From contig CM034595.1 in NCBI GenBank assembly GCA_020091685.1, forward strand, positions 25,343,564-25,407,563: a stretch of DNA of 64,000 nt, in the 5' to 3' direction. Numbering within the stretch: the first letter of the stretch is position 1; each line of letters starts with the position of its first letter. This DNA comes from Lutjanus erythropterus. Taxonomy: Eukaryota; Chordata; Actinopteri; Lutjaniformes; Lutjanidae. Made by a program: the position numbers and the translations under genes. Positions 53,721-64,000 of the stretch are shown here, piece after piece. The notes beneath the pieces were generated by a model. It searched no databases. It saw only the letters and a program-made list of their open reading frames with translations, and was not told the DNA's origin.

Positions 53721-53918
53721 TGGCTTCAGTATTGACCGATGCTTGTTAGCGATTGAAAAAATATAAAAATGTGAATCTTCTTCGCTCATGTAGTCCTGAG
53801 AGAGCGCTCTGTTGCTGCTGGGCTGACTGAGTGCAGCTTTGGTTTGGCAGACGTGTGTGTTGCACTCTCATCTCTGCTTGTCATCCCCCCCGTTTCCTCC
53901 TCCCCTACTCTTCCTCAG

Positions 53919-54070
53919 AGAAGGTGTCCCAGTACCACACGACTCCACTCACTAACCTTAAATAAGTGAAGTGTAAAGAGAACTTTTTTGTCTTTGTTAA
54001 CCCTTAAGAACTGTCACACAGAGAAGACAAGTGGTGAGAGGAAGACGAGTCAGTGTGTGGAGGAGAAACG
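53919..54070 (+). other. zbtb7b: Candidate 5' UTR exon of zbtb7b
   Basis: A long pyrimidine tract ending TACTCTTCCTCAG precedes 152 bases ending AGAAACG|GTATGAG. Purine-rich, with stops in all frames, so untranslated if real. Weaker donor than the 36.8 kb candidate. Confidence 0.25.
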
Positions 54071-54546
54071 GTATGAGCTTGAATCTTACTTTCCATGTGT
54101 TTCGCCGTTTTGTTGTTTCTCTGCAGGCGCATGGGTGGTTTAGCATCATGATTTGTTATTTTGTGGTTATGAACAAACTTTAAAGTGCTAGGTTTTATCT
54201 GAGTGAAAAAGGGGACAATGTGAGTGCATGTAGTGTTTAATTTGTTCCTTATTCATGAGCATTTTCACCGTGATAAATACATTTTATCTTGTATTTGAGC
54301 TGCTACAGTGGGTAGACATCCATCCCCATGCATTCATTTTATAACTTAATATTTTGGACATAAAACAACTAAAATGTTGCTAATTTTTGTCATCTTTTGC
54401 TTTTTTCACTTGTTTATCTTTCAGATTTAACTTTAACATATGAACTTGTTAAACTCGAAGAACTATCCATATTCCTCCCCCTCAGTTATTTAAGTAGTAA
54501 AAGTACTGAGAACACAACACATGCAACCAACCCTACATGCTCACAT

Positions 54547-54549
<3 letters not shown>

Positions 54550-54614
<65 letters not shown>
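54550..54614 (+). repeat. (CA)n(GA)n compound microsatellite
   Basis: About 26 CA units followed by about 7 GA units. Confidence 0.95.
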
Positions 54615-57600
54615 TCACAAACACACACATGTACAGGCACTTTGGAAAACATCTGACATCAGAATTTATAAAAGCATTTCTCCTTCTCCCTCTCAGCCAC
54701 AGTTTTCTGTGAATAGTATAAAGTCATATTTTCCCCCTTAGCGCTGGAGCCTGATATAATTGAGGTGGACTGGGAAAACTTACAGCCTTTAACGGAAAAT
54801 AAGACCCATAAAAATAATACTAACAGTTCTAGTTCCAGTCATCACACACTGTGAGCGTGTGCAGAAGGATATTTCATGATATAGACGATGGACACTGGTT
54901 TTAGACTCAAGAATAAATCTTGTGTGTGCGCAGGTTTGGTCGATCCTGCTGTTGTCATTTTCCTGGCCTCGGCACAAATTCGTCTACAGGAGTCACACTG
55001 AGTCGTGGTAGTGGACAGTAATGGTGGATTTAAGTTTCCATTTCCTCGTCAGTAAAAGCGAATCCACGCTGGATTTTCTCTAAAGACGTTTTATTTGATT
55101 TTTGCTTAGTTTTATGGACTGGCTGCACAGCTAAGTTGTAGGTTTAGATTGGTGACACTCAGCCTGGCAGTTAGATGAAAACAAGATTATTAAAAATCTC
55201 CAAATGTAACCAGTATTTTTTTTAACAGCTTAACAAATAAATCCTCGTTGTTAAGAGAGAGGAAGAGTGTGCACATAATGAAAGTGAGGGATGAGGAAAC
55301 CGTAGAGTTGCAGAGGAGGTGAATTCCTCCACCGTCGACAAAAGAGTGGGAGGTGAGAACAAAAAACAATGAAAGCGATAAGAGGCCATTGTTGGAAGGA
55401 TAACATGTTAACATCTGTAGCGTTAAAAGGCTGAAAAAGTGAAAAGAAGGCAATCATTTCAGAGATAAAGTACTTCTGAGTGTTTTTGTGGTTTTGTGTT
55501 TTGGAAAGACTAACAGTGACATAAATGACACACCTAAAGACAAACAGTGATATCAGTTGTTTGACTTTAAGCTATACTGATCCCTAATTAACATGAATAA
55601 ACTTACAATGACAGTAATCATGTTTTACGATAATGGCTGAACACATGCCTGTCTTGTGTGCTAACATTATTATTTTGTAGGCATGACAAAATGTGTTTGT
55701 GGTATCTGCCTGTGGGCTGTTTTAACATTAGTTACACTGTGTTGCAAGATTCAGCTACTTATGCAGACATGTCCTCAGTGAGCAACAAAAAAACAGAAAC
55801 AAGGTGACAAGGAAGGAGAGAGGGGGATCTGAGCAGTGTATGTGTGTGTGGCTGTGCATATCATAATGTGTCAGTATTAAGTGACTCACAGACAGACAGA
55901 AAATTGATGGGAATCACTGCAACTTCTTTGCAATCTTATTATTTTCCGAGCACGTCTGTGTTCTAAGGAATATGCCTAAAATAACAGTCTCGAACCACCA
56001 ACAACCCATGATGCTTCTTTTTTTTTTCTCTCTCTCTCTCCCCTGCGCCGGAAATTTAATGTGCGTTGTTGTGTGCTCCTCCTAAAACCCCTTTGTGTCT
56101 CACTTTACTGCACTGCTTCGCTCAAGATGTCTGTCTTTTGTGTTTCAGTGACTTTTTGCCTGTTGATGGCACTTCAGAAATCGGGCCAAACCTGATATAT
56201 TGTGTGTTTATCAATATAATAATTATCAGCAACAAGCCTGTTTTGCTGTGGATGCATTAAAATCATGGTTGCTTTTGTTGGTGATCATTATATATGACAT
56301 TCAGGCCTATTATTGTGTTGACTTACAATGAGACAAACACACAAGCAGGGTCAAGGGATGCATTTACACTTAGGTGGTGAGTTTACGGTGGGATTTTTTT
56401 TTTCCAATTATGGCGTTTTTTCATTTCACATCTGTGTCTGATGTTGGGCTGCATCCAATACATCTTTTAATTAAAGATTAAGGACGAAACATGTACTGGT
56501 TTCACGATAAACTACAATAAAATTCCCAACAATTAGTATTACTGTTTGAAAAAGTGAAAGTTTTTTTTTTTTTTACAGCATTTTGAAAAACTCCAGCATC
56601 AACCAAAGTCAGTAACTGTTTCCCAGATGCAGGTGCAACATGTAACGTGTGTTGGTTTTGTGTCTCCGATATCATTCCGAATACAATAACATATAAGACA
56701 TGATATATTTAGAATAGAATAGAATATTATAATGTATTATAATAACTATAATGACAATATTATGAATTTGATACAGGTCATGTTATGCTTGCATATTCCA
56801 CTTAATTTGTATTATTAAGGTTTTAGGAGCATCCTCTTGATATGTATAGAGCAAATTCAGAATATGGGGTTTTTTACTGCAGTTTGCAACACATGGCCAA
56901 CTGCCTGTTTACGGTCAGCTCTGTGTGTTGTTAACAAACCAACTCACCAACAGTTTGAATGATGCACACACAAAAGGAAAGCCCACATATCCAGTCGGAA
57001 GAAGAAACACACCTGCTTTTAAACATTCTGAAAGACTTGGATATCAACAGGTCTTTGGATATGCATGAATATGCAACACTGAGCTTGATCTTTGAATTTT
57101 TGAAAGAATGAAGGAGGCTGTATGGTGCATTGTCGAGCAAATCGAACTTAGAGAAATTATCATTTTGACATTAAGGCGCAAAATGGCTTCCATAATTGGA
57201 GTACGTCTGCATGTGAATGGGAATATTAGTGGGATATACATTCTCATTAGCCATATAAACACCTTAATAGGAATATTGTCTTTTGGGAATAAAGGCAAAA
57301 CTTGGAATATTTTGTGCATGAAAATATAGTCGATGAAAAAAAATGGCATCGTAGATAGGTTTTCAACATAAAACTTGGCAAAATGATTTCAGTGTGTGTA
57401 TCTGATTTGAACATTTTCGCCACACTTAAACAGTACCATGATAATACTGGTAAGTGTGATGGTTTTGCTCAAAATAGTCACGCTATGAAACCTACAGATT
57501 ATTCTTATGTATAAATATTTGTCCAAAAGATATTCAGTTTGAAATCATGAAAAACTTTTGAAAATGGTTTTGACTGATGTGTGTGTGTGCGTGTGTGAGT

Positions 57601-58060
57601 CTGTATGTGTGTGCAAAGGGCAAACCAAACATGTGCCCCTTACCTTTGTCACTCGTCAGCGGCTAAAAATGCAGTCTTTGTCGCCTCAAGTTGAAGAGAT
57701 AACTCTTATGAAAATGCTTTGCTTTTTTACAAAATATCTGTTGTAGAGGCTTTGGTTTTACTTCATGCCGACGAATCAGTGGCATTAACATGCGTAGGTT
57801 TCAAAGGAAGAGCTTTCTGCACCAGTTTGTCTTTGTGGTACGACGTAATATGGTTTAACTCTCATATTGCACCTACCTGAATGTTTGTTTTTGAGTGCAA
57901 TATGACTCATAATGCCAATATGATCTCTTACATGGCTGTTAAATTTTGACAGCGGTATTTCTGGGTAGTTTTGGTTGAATGAGCTGGTTTCCTTCCTGCC
58001 AAACCAGTTCAATTAATATGTGAGGTCTAAAGTATTAAAGTTATTTGCTCTACTTCATCC
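54615..58060. other. zbtb7b intron, nothing firmly assigned
   Basis: AT-rich, with poly(T) runs at 56,018 and 56,560, a TAGAATAGAATAGAATA repeat at 56,710 and a short GT run at 57,580. No gene recognised. ORFs on both strands near 57,044-57,349 overlap and lack domains. Confidence 0.5.
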
Positions 58061-58064
58061 ACAG

Positions 58065-58529
58065 TCCTGCCATGACCTCAGATATGCTGCACCTCATCTA
58101 CCTGTCAACCTCTTCTAGAGGTCGACGAGGAGACCGTGTTTATCGGAAAGTGTTCGGAAAATGGGCCGTTGGTTTTTGGAGACAGGGGGCGCGTGGGCGA
58201 TCGGGGGGGGAGGGGTATCTCTGAATCTTGCCTTCGTCACTTTGCACCCTCTTTTGATACAACAGGAAGGGGAGTAAGTGACAGAATGTGCGAACGAGGT
58301 CGAGATCCTCAAGGATGAACGCTTAACCCCGACTTCTGACGACGAGACCTTTAAGTTACACATCTGAGGGTAGAAGGAAACGGAGAGAGAAAAAAAAGTG
58401 GTTTTCAAAGGCAGAGTAAAGGAAAGGTGAGGAGGGAGAAGAGTTGTAAAGAGCAAAAAGATGGATGCCATGAGACACACGCTGCCTCGTCTCCAACTGA
58501 CTATGCCCATGCCCATGAAGATGGGGAAG
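58065..58529 (+). other. zbtb7b: Candidate proximal promoter / alternative 5' exon of zbtb7b with in-frame start
   Basis: A CpG-rich patch of about 400 bp in CpG-poor surroundings. Possible acceptors end at 58,064 (CTACTTCATCCACAG) and 58,118 (CCTCTTCTAG). A donor follows at 58,530 (GGGGAAG|GTAGGG). An ATG at 58,461 opens 23 codons (MDAMRHTLPRL ... MKMGK) that end exactly at the donor in phase 0, with an in-frame TGA upstream at 58,428. Spliced to the acceptor at 62,287 it continues VAMSPGEDGL, in frame with zbtb7b. It could also be a noncoding first exon of a proximal promoter. Confidence 0.4.
58461..58529 (+). CDS. zbtb7b: Possible alternative N-terminal coding segment of zbtb7b
   Basis: Twenty-three codons, Met-rich (Met at 1, 4, 15, 17, 19, 21) and basic, ending at a GTAGGG donor in phase 0. 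Joining to the main exon gives a 25-residue extension (these 23 plus Val-Ala) before MSPGED. I recall that human ZBTB7B has a longer annotated isoform with an N-terminal extension, but I cannot compare sequences here. Short length makes coincidence possible. Confidence 0.3.
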
Positions 58530-59215
58530 GTAGGGTTAACATTCAGAGATGTTTTTCTACTTTCTACTAGCACATCCTGGGATGAGAAAATTAACATTTG
58601 GGAGTTTTCATATCGATTGGAGTAATGGTAAGGATAAAAAAGTGCTGGAAAGCTCTTGAAAAGTATTTACTGAATTGGCTGTACTTTTAATATCTTTCGT
58701 TGAAAGGGTGGAGTACATTCATATGCGTTTTAAATAGTCTGCTGGCATCGAGACTGTCACATAACAGGTTAAATATAACAATAGTGGGTGGGGGGAGCCG
58801 CAGATTGGCACGCAATGTGTGTATTGGTATCATGTGTGTGTGTGCGCACTTGTGTGTTTAATAGGGTGTGTTTTGGAGCAGGTTAGTCAGGTGGATGTAG
58901 TGTCGTTGTGCAGAGCCCTCTGGGCACGGTGTGAACACTGTTATTGGATGGCCAGGGGGCTGCCAGTTGCTATGGGAGGGAGATGAAGGGCAGGGAGGGG
59001 GAATCTGGAGGGTGAGTTGTTTGTGGAAAATCTGGTCTGCTCAGGTGTGTGAGAGATATTGTTCAGCAGGTATAGTGTGGACAGGGTGAGGTGCGAGCTC
59101 AGGGAGCCAAAGAAGGGAGTTGTTGGGTCTTATTACCGCCGGGCCTCGTTGTGTCTCACAAAGAGAAATAAAGAAAGTTGTTGACCTTATTTGACTCACA
59201 TTATGACATTAGACC
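58530..59215. other. zbtb7b intron, nothing assigned
   Basis: GC-richer at 58,880-59,130 with a TTATTGG CCAAT-type box and a CCAGGGGGC motif; otherwise featureless. Confidence 0.4.
58945..58976 (+). promoter_or_regulatory. CCAAT/CTCF-core/X-box-half cluster
   Basis: ATTGG, GCCAGGGGGC and GTTGCTATGG lie within about 30 bp. Motif resemblance only. Confidence 0.2.
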
Positions 59216-59218
59216 AGA

Positions 59219-59905
59219 GGTGCGAAGTACTGAAGTACAAATACTTTGTTACTGTACTTAAGTAGAGTTCAAAACAGACTTGTTACTTGAGTTGTGATGC
59301 AAAGATCATTTTTGTTTTGTGTCACTGTGTGCCGCCTTCCCATTGTCAAGGCTGGTTTGAACCAAAATGGATAGGAAATAACTCATGGAAAAGTAACTAA
59401 CGTTTTGAAATAGCTTCTTTTGTCCCACCAACAGTCCAAAACCCAAAGACTCTGCATTTACTGTCATAAATGACAAAGAAAAGCATTAAATTCTTACATT
59501 TAAGAAGCTGGAACCAGCAAATGTTTGACTTTTTTTATTTGAAAAATGACTGAAACGATTAATCGATTATCAAAATAGCTTTCAGTCAGCAGCTCTAGTA
59601 AAGACAACTCCTGGGTGTATCCATCTGTGTGTATGAACACATACACATATATGTGAGTATGTATGTATGTCACGCGTGACCAACATAAGTTGACAATGAC
59701 GGAAAAAGATGAAACACTCAGGGGCGAGGACTTGATGGTGGCGAAAAGGTGAGATTGAGTTAGCTTTGCACAGTAATGTCCTTCGGAGGGCTACTTTTAT
59801 ACTTTGGGTACATCTCAAGGCCTGTACTTTTTCACTTTTTCTTGAGTAGTACTTTTTCACTTTTTCTTGAGTAAAGTAGTTGAATTGGAACTTCTACTTT
59901 TAGCT
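59219..59905 (+). mobile_element. Family D element, copy 5, split by a family C copy
   Basis: The left part 59,219-59,290 (AGGTGCGAAGTACTGAAGTA ... TACTTAAGTAGAG) and right part 59,820-59,905 (TTTCTTGAGTAAAGTAGTTG) are separated by an inverted family C copy at 59,390-59,598. The right part also duplicates TAGTACTTTTTCACTTTTTC locally. Confidence 0.5.
59390..59598 (-). repeat. Dispersed repeat family C, copy 4 (inverted)
   Basis: Ends TGACTGAAACGATTAATCGA ... CAGTCAGCAGCTCTA, the reverse complement of the AGAGCTGCAACTAACGATTA start. Contains CAGTCCAAAACCCAAAGAC. Confidence 0.6.
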
Positions 59906-60110
59906 ACTACAAGGAAATTTAACATTGTGCTGATTTTGGCCCCTGTGGAAAAAAGCGGAAGTGTTTGGACCGTAAAAATTTCCGCTTGCTTCTTTTTAAC
60001 TAATAAAGCAGAATCTAACCCAGTGGCAGACATTTAGAATAACTATATAGTAATAACCAGCGTTCTCACGGATTATTTTGTTTTCTTATGTAGGTCATGT
60101 AGAGCAGTGG
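59905..60110 (+). repeat. Dispersed repeat family B, copy 4
   Basis: TAGCTACTACAAGGAAATTT, GGCCCCTGTGGAAAAAAGCG, AATCTAACCCAGTGGCAGAC and AACTATATAGTAATAACC match copies 2 and 3. Confidence 0.65.
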
Positions 60111-60111
60111 T

Positions 60112-60805
60112 TTACAAATAAGGGTCCAAGAGGGGTCCGAGGACACCTTGGGGTCTGTGACGAATTTTTAGATGAATTCATTTAAATTATCATGACAAAA
60201 ATAATCAGAACAGGTTTATGCATTTAATGTCATGTATGCACTAAGAGTGAAGAGCGTATTCTGTGTTGACGTTAGAAAAACGTTGATACACTTGAGTATT
60301 GCAAAATATTGTTTTGTGATACTGAATCTATTCTCAAAAACACTGTATCGTGATATTTATTTTGTGTTGTTTAATTGCCCAACCACTAGATAATAGTGTT
60401 GTTATCTGTCTTCACAGTTCTGATTGCATAATAAATAACCTTTTAACTTAACTTTAATGCATATGGTGTTGTGTTCTCTATGCTTTGACAGTTTTCCTAA
60501 ATTTACTTTTAAAAATAAATAGCAATATAGCACCTTGCTTACAATATCGCAAAAAAAAGTCAACATATTGAATTGTAACGCCTGTATCGTGATATAATGT
60601 GTGTATCACCGGTATTGGCAATACACAGTCCTGTTTGACCTGGTTCAAATATTTTTAATACATTTCTACTATATTTCCAATACGCTTTTCTCGTGTTGCT
60701 CTTTCACATAACCAAGTTGAAGTTATTCCAAGGGACATACATGAGGGGGTCTCCAGCATTTTGTAAGGGGTCCTCAGCTGAGAAAAATTTGAGAACTTCT
60801 GATAG
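60112..60805 (+). mobile_element. hAT-like non-autonomous element
   Basis: Left AGCAGTGGTTTACAAATAAG followed by GGGTCC repeats; right AGGGGTCCTCAGCTGAG and TTTGAGAACTTCTG. These are the degenerate CAGTGGTTCTCAAA/TTTGAGAACCACTG ends of a hAT-type element. No ORF. Confidence 0.6.
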
Positions 60806-61700
60806 AAGCATCAATATTAAATTGAATGTCAGTTAAATAGTAGTAGAAGTTGCTGTTAAAGATCTTTATTGGGTCAAAACGAGACTAAGAGAGGACTGAA
60901 ATGAAGGAAATCTAGTAACTGACTGCACTGTCTGTGTTGCAAATCAAGTTTTTAGTGACGTACTTATATTCAAGCCCTCATAAAGGTTGTAATTCTTTTG
61001 CAGTTTTTTCCTTCCTCATTCTTTCTCTGGTACTCCCCCCCCCACCCCGTTCACCCACTCTGGTCTGTCACTTCCTCTCTCGTTGCCTGTGTCTCTTTCT
61101 TCTCTCTCCTCCATTAGTCCCTCTCTTTCTTCTCCAGGTATTTTAATCAAAGGGCTAATGCTATAAAGGGTTCACACGGGAATTAACCTACTGCCTACTG
61201 TTACAGCGCCTACAGTACATGTTGCATAATCCTGCATCCATCCATTCAGGTCACTCTTATCGACCATTTGGTTTTATATCTCTCTCTCCGTCTCTCTCGC
61301 CTCGGACGATTATGTCTTCTTCTCCTTGCTGGTATATTTTGCCTCTCCTGTTGGCTCTGTCATCTCCATCACATTCGTCCTCTGATGCCCCCCCGTCTCA
61401 CTGGCCAAAAACGCTGCCTCCTGATTTAGTAATCTGGACAGGGGGGTGGGGAGGGCAGGATAAGGGGGAGAGTTGTTGCTAAGCCTGGTTTAAATTGTCC
61501 CTCACGTGAAAGAAGCTCCCTGTGTCAGTCACGCCATGGAAGATTTACTTTTAGGTCCTTCTAGGTATATTCATGGCTTTCTGAAATACTAACATTCAAT
61601 AGTGTCAAAAGTACCAAAGCTATAAAAAAGTGCTCATTCAAGACCTCAGTTCAGTTTAGTCTTTATTTTCCTGCCTGAAATTTGGCTTGCAGCAAACCCA
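60806..61700. other. zbtb7b intron, nothing assigned
   Basis: A pyrimidine-rich patch (61,020-61,135) gives spurious frames. No element recognised. Confidence 0.5.
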
Positions 61701-61702
61701 GA

Positions 61703-62055
61703 CTGTAAAAACAAAAGTTGAAAAGTATCAACATTTCAGGTAACTTAGTTCAATAGATTCATAGAAGTTTTAAGCTGAACTCAACTGTTGACATTTACCA
61801 AATAATAATGTTTTGTGGAGATAATTTACTTTTCTCCTTTAGATAAACTTGAATCTTTGAGTTTTAGAAACCTGCATTTAAAAAAATTAAGTAAACTTAG
61901 TTAACTATTTAATTTTCAAGCATCCAAATCACATTCATGGCTCACCGTGAACAATTTTTGAATTTATTTTTTTAAGTTTATCTAAGGAAGAAAAGTAAAT
62001 TATCTAAACAAAAGATTATATTTTATGTTTTGTCAAATTTTTTTTCACAGTGCAG
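61703..62055 (+). mobile_element. Family F MITE, short copy
   Basis: AGACTGTAAAAACAAAAGTTG at the left and AAATTTTTTTTCACAGTGCAG at the right, the terminal type of 25,926-26,977. It ends about 230 bp before the main coding exon. Confidence 0.55.
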
Positions 62056-62287
62056 TGTTCAGTGACTTGATCTGTATAGGCACTGTGTGCAGGGTGCTAT
62101 TGCGTGGTTTTATATGTATAGTTTTGCATCAAAGTTTAAAATTCTGGTATAGTGACAATTCTATTAGAAACTGCTAAAAATCATAGGAAAACAATCATTT
62201 CATTCATTCATTATTCATATTAAAGGCAGATTGTTACTTGTACAAAACTGTTCCTCCGCTTACTGATCTTCATCCTCTTTCATGCAG

Positions 62288-63366
62288 GTGGCGATGTCTC
62301 CAGGAGAGGACGGTCTGATTGGGATCCCCTTCCCGGAGCACAGCAATGAGCTTCTATCCCATCTGAATGACCAGAGGAGGGCAGGGCTCCTGTGTGACCT
62401 CACTCTGACGTCCCGCGGGGCACGCTACCCGACTCACCGCTCTGTCATGGCTGCTGTCAGCCTCTACTTCCGCCAGCTGTTCGGGGCAGAGGAGGGTGGC
62501 GGTGAGGGAGGAGGAGGAGGTTTCAGCGTGTGCCAGCTGGACTGCGTGGCACCCGATGCCCTGGATGCCCTGCTGGAGTTCGCATACACAGCCACCCTGA
62601 CCATCCCCAGTTCTGGGATGAGAGATGTGCTGCGTGGGGCTCAGCTTCTAGGCATCAAGTGTGTAGCTGATGCGTGCAGAGACATCCTGGGAGAGACGGC
62701 GGAGGCAGAGGGGGAGACAGCAGAGGAGCAGAGAGCCCAACACACAGCTGCTGAGAGGATGGCGCAGGAGGAGAGCCATATAATGAAAGGGTCCCGAAGA
62801 AAAACGGACAAAAAGAAGGTGAAAAAAGTTGGGTCACATCACATCAACTCCTCTGCACTGAACCCCCAGCCTGCTTCTCCCGTCTCACACCCGTCACCTG
62901 CATCCGACAGCTTCCGCTCCCTGCCATCCACCCAGCCACCCAGCCCAGAACAGGAGGAGCTCCACCAAAAATCAGGGCAGAATGGAGACCCCAGGGTGAT
63001 CGCAGAGCCAGGGAGAGGGGCCACACTAAATGGAGGGCTCCTTCACTGGCTGCATGAGCGGCCCCGTATAGCCCACCAGCCTCCGGTCCCGCCTTTGAAC
63101 GACAAGCTTTCAGAGGATGACGACGTGGAGGGTTTTGGTGACGAGGGCATGCTGATGGGAAGCACCTCCATACCTACCTCTGTAGCTGATCGAGGAGCGG
63201 CGGCATCAGCAGCGGGAGGAGGGAGGAAGAGGAAGTCTCAGACCCCCCAGCAGTGCCCCGTTTGTCAGAAGATCATCCATGGAGCAGGAAAACTACCCCG
63301 ACACATGAGAACACATACTGGAGAGAAGCCCTTCCAGTGCTCTGCCTGTGGAGTCCGTTTCACCCG
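62288..63366 (+). CDS. zbtb7b: zbtb7b (ThPOK) main coding exon: BTB domain, linker, zinc finger 1
   Basis: Acceptor TTCATGCAG ends at 62,287. The start is ATG 62,294 (MSPGEDGLIGIPFPEHSNEL), aligning with the mammalian start; an upstream in-frame ATG overlaps the splice site. Residues about 15-135 are a BTB/POZ domain (LLCDLTL, THRSVMAAVSLYFRQLF, DALLEFAYTATL). An acidic/basic then Pro/Ser linker follows, with RRKTDKKKVKK at 168-178. Zinc finger 1 is at 321-341 (C321, C324, H337, H341; [20 protein letters not shown]), then finger 2 begins (C349, C352). The exon stops at Arg358 with CACCCG|GTACAC, phase 2, where I expect the family junction before [19 protein letters not shown] and SQTPQQCPVC favour ZBTB7B over ZBTB7A. 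ZBTB7B is a nuclear repressor that in mammals sets CD4 T-cell fate; fish function is inferred. Confidence 0.93.
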
Positions 63367-64000
63367 GTACACAAACTTTCATTACTGCCTCCATTTATCA
63401 CGAGTTTACGTTAAAAATCTAAGACTTTTTCTGTGCACATGAAATGTATATTTCTCTTCAATTTTGTTCACAAATTTGTCAAAATCTTTGTGGATGAATA
63501 TTTCTCCTTTATGAAGATAATCCATCCATCTGACAGGTGTGGTGTATAGAGATGCTGATTAAACAGTATGATCATGGCACACCTGTGCACTTGTCACAAT
63601 AAAAGACCACTCCAAAATGCACGGCAACTCTTAAATACATAGGGCTACAGATACCAATTTTTTTCCAGGATGGCAAAGTTAGGACCTGCCCTACTCTGCC
63701 TCTGATTGGCATTACAAATACTAACAAACAGTACTATTTGCATTTTGGAACATAAAATAGCAAACTTCTCAGTCCATCAGCAGCACATGTGAAAAGCTGA
63801 AGGATACCATTTACACAAGTTACATTACACAAACTACACAAGCCTTTCAGCCTCATGTAATCATGTAATCTCTGAAAAAGAGGAATCAGTACATCTCTAG
63901 TAAGAATATCAGGGTAAGCCATAGATAGATTCAACTTATGAATCATGGGAGCAAAAAGCGTTGTTTTTTATTTTTATTGTTGTTTGATCAAATGTGGCCT
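63367..64000 (+). other. zbtb7b: zbtb7b intron, start
   Basis: Begins GTACAC and runs to the right edge. The exon(s) for the rest of finger 2 onward are not in the window. Contains a Tc1/mariner-like fragment and otherwise AT-rich sequence. Confidence 0.75.
63533..63635 (+). mobile_element. Tc1/mariner-like fragment
   Basis: TGACAGGTGTGGTGTATAGA then GATGCTGATTAAACAG and GTGCACTTGTCACAATAAAAG match a short vertebrate mariner-like repeat I recognise (GATGCTGATTAGACAG, CACAATAAAAGGCCACT). Truncated. Confidence 0.5.

Noticed and set aside
58115..58597. 160-codon open frame on - strand
   Set aside because: No domain. It lies antisense to the CpG-rich candidate exon, and stop codons are scarce there because of CpG-rich composition.
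62288..63366. Assignment to ZBTB7A or ZBTB7C
   Set aside because: The finger 1 text [20 protein letters not shown] and the SQTPQQ lead-in are closer to ZBTB7B; ZBTB7A has [20 protein letters not shown].

Overview
The window is nuclear DNA of a ray-finned fish, most likely a percomorph teleost. The evidence is spliced vertebrate genes with GT-AG introns, long (CA)n microsatellites, and dense non-autonomous DNA transposons and tRNA-derived SINEs of kinds I recognise from teleosts. No bacterial, viral or organellar gene was seen. Two protein genes are supported, both on the + strand and both cut by the window edges.

Region 1 (1 to about 23,660) is hcn3, a hyperpolarization-activated cyclic-nucleotide-gated channel, from the 3' part of exon 1 to the stop codon and a probable poly(A) site. 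Nine coding exons in the window join in frame into about 1,396 residues: HCN domain, S1-S6 with a CIGYG filter, C-linker, cyclic-nucleotide-binding domain, and a very long Pro/Ser/Thr-rich tail. Assignment to HCN3 rests on tail motifs (VIWAPLVHAPLQ, TSNVAIAL, SASQPTLP) and on the C-terminal ANM in place of the SNL of HCN1/2/4. Compared with the mammalian structure as I recall it, an extra intron splits the S1-S4 exon and the tail is several-fold longer.

Region 2 (about 23,660-31,500) is intergenic and mostly old transposon copies, including a nested insertion.

Region 3 (about 31,500-64,000) is the 5' part of zbtb7b (ThPOK). A CpG-rich block at 31.5-32.6 kb is the likely distal promoter with first exon(s). 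Candidate 5' exons follow at 36.8, 53.9 and 58.1-58.5 kb. The main coding exon (62,288-63,366) encodes the BTB domain, the linker and the start of the zinc-finger array; the other fingers lie past the right edge. The 58 kb block is CpG-rich, and its short ORF is in frame with zbtb7b, so it may be a proximal promoter/exon giving an alternative N terminus.

The two genes are not known to act together: one is a membrane cation channel, the other a nuclear repressor. Their adjacency matches human 1q21-q22, where HCN3 and ZBTB7B lie near each other. I found no clearly novel biological system. The best leads are the extra hcn3 intron, the expanded hcn3 tail, the possible two-promoter/two-N-terminus layout of zbtb7b, and several repeat families with definable ends.
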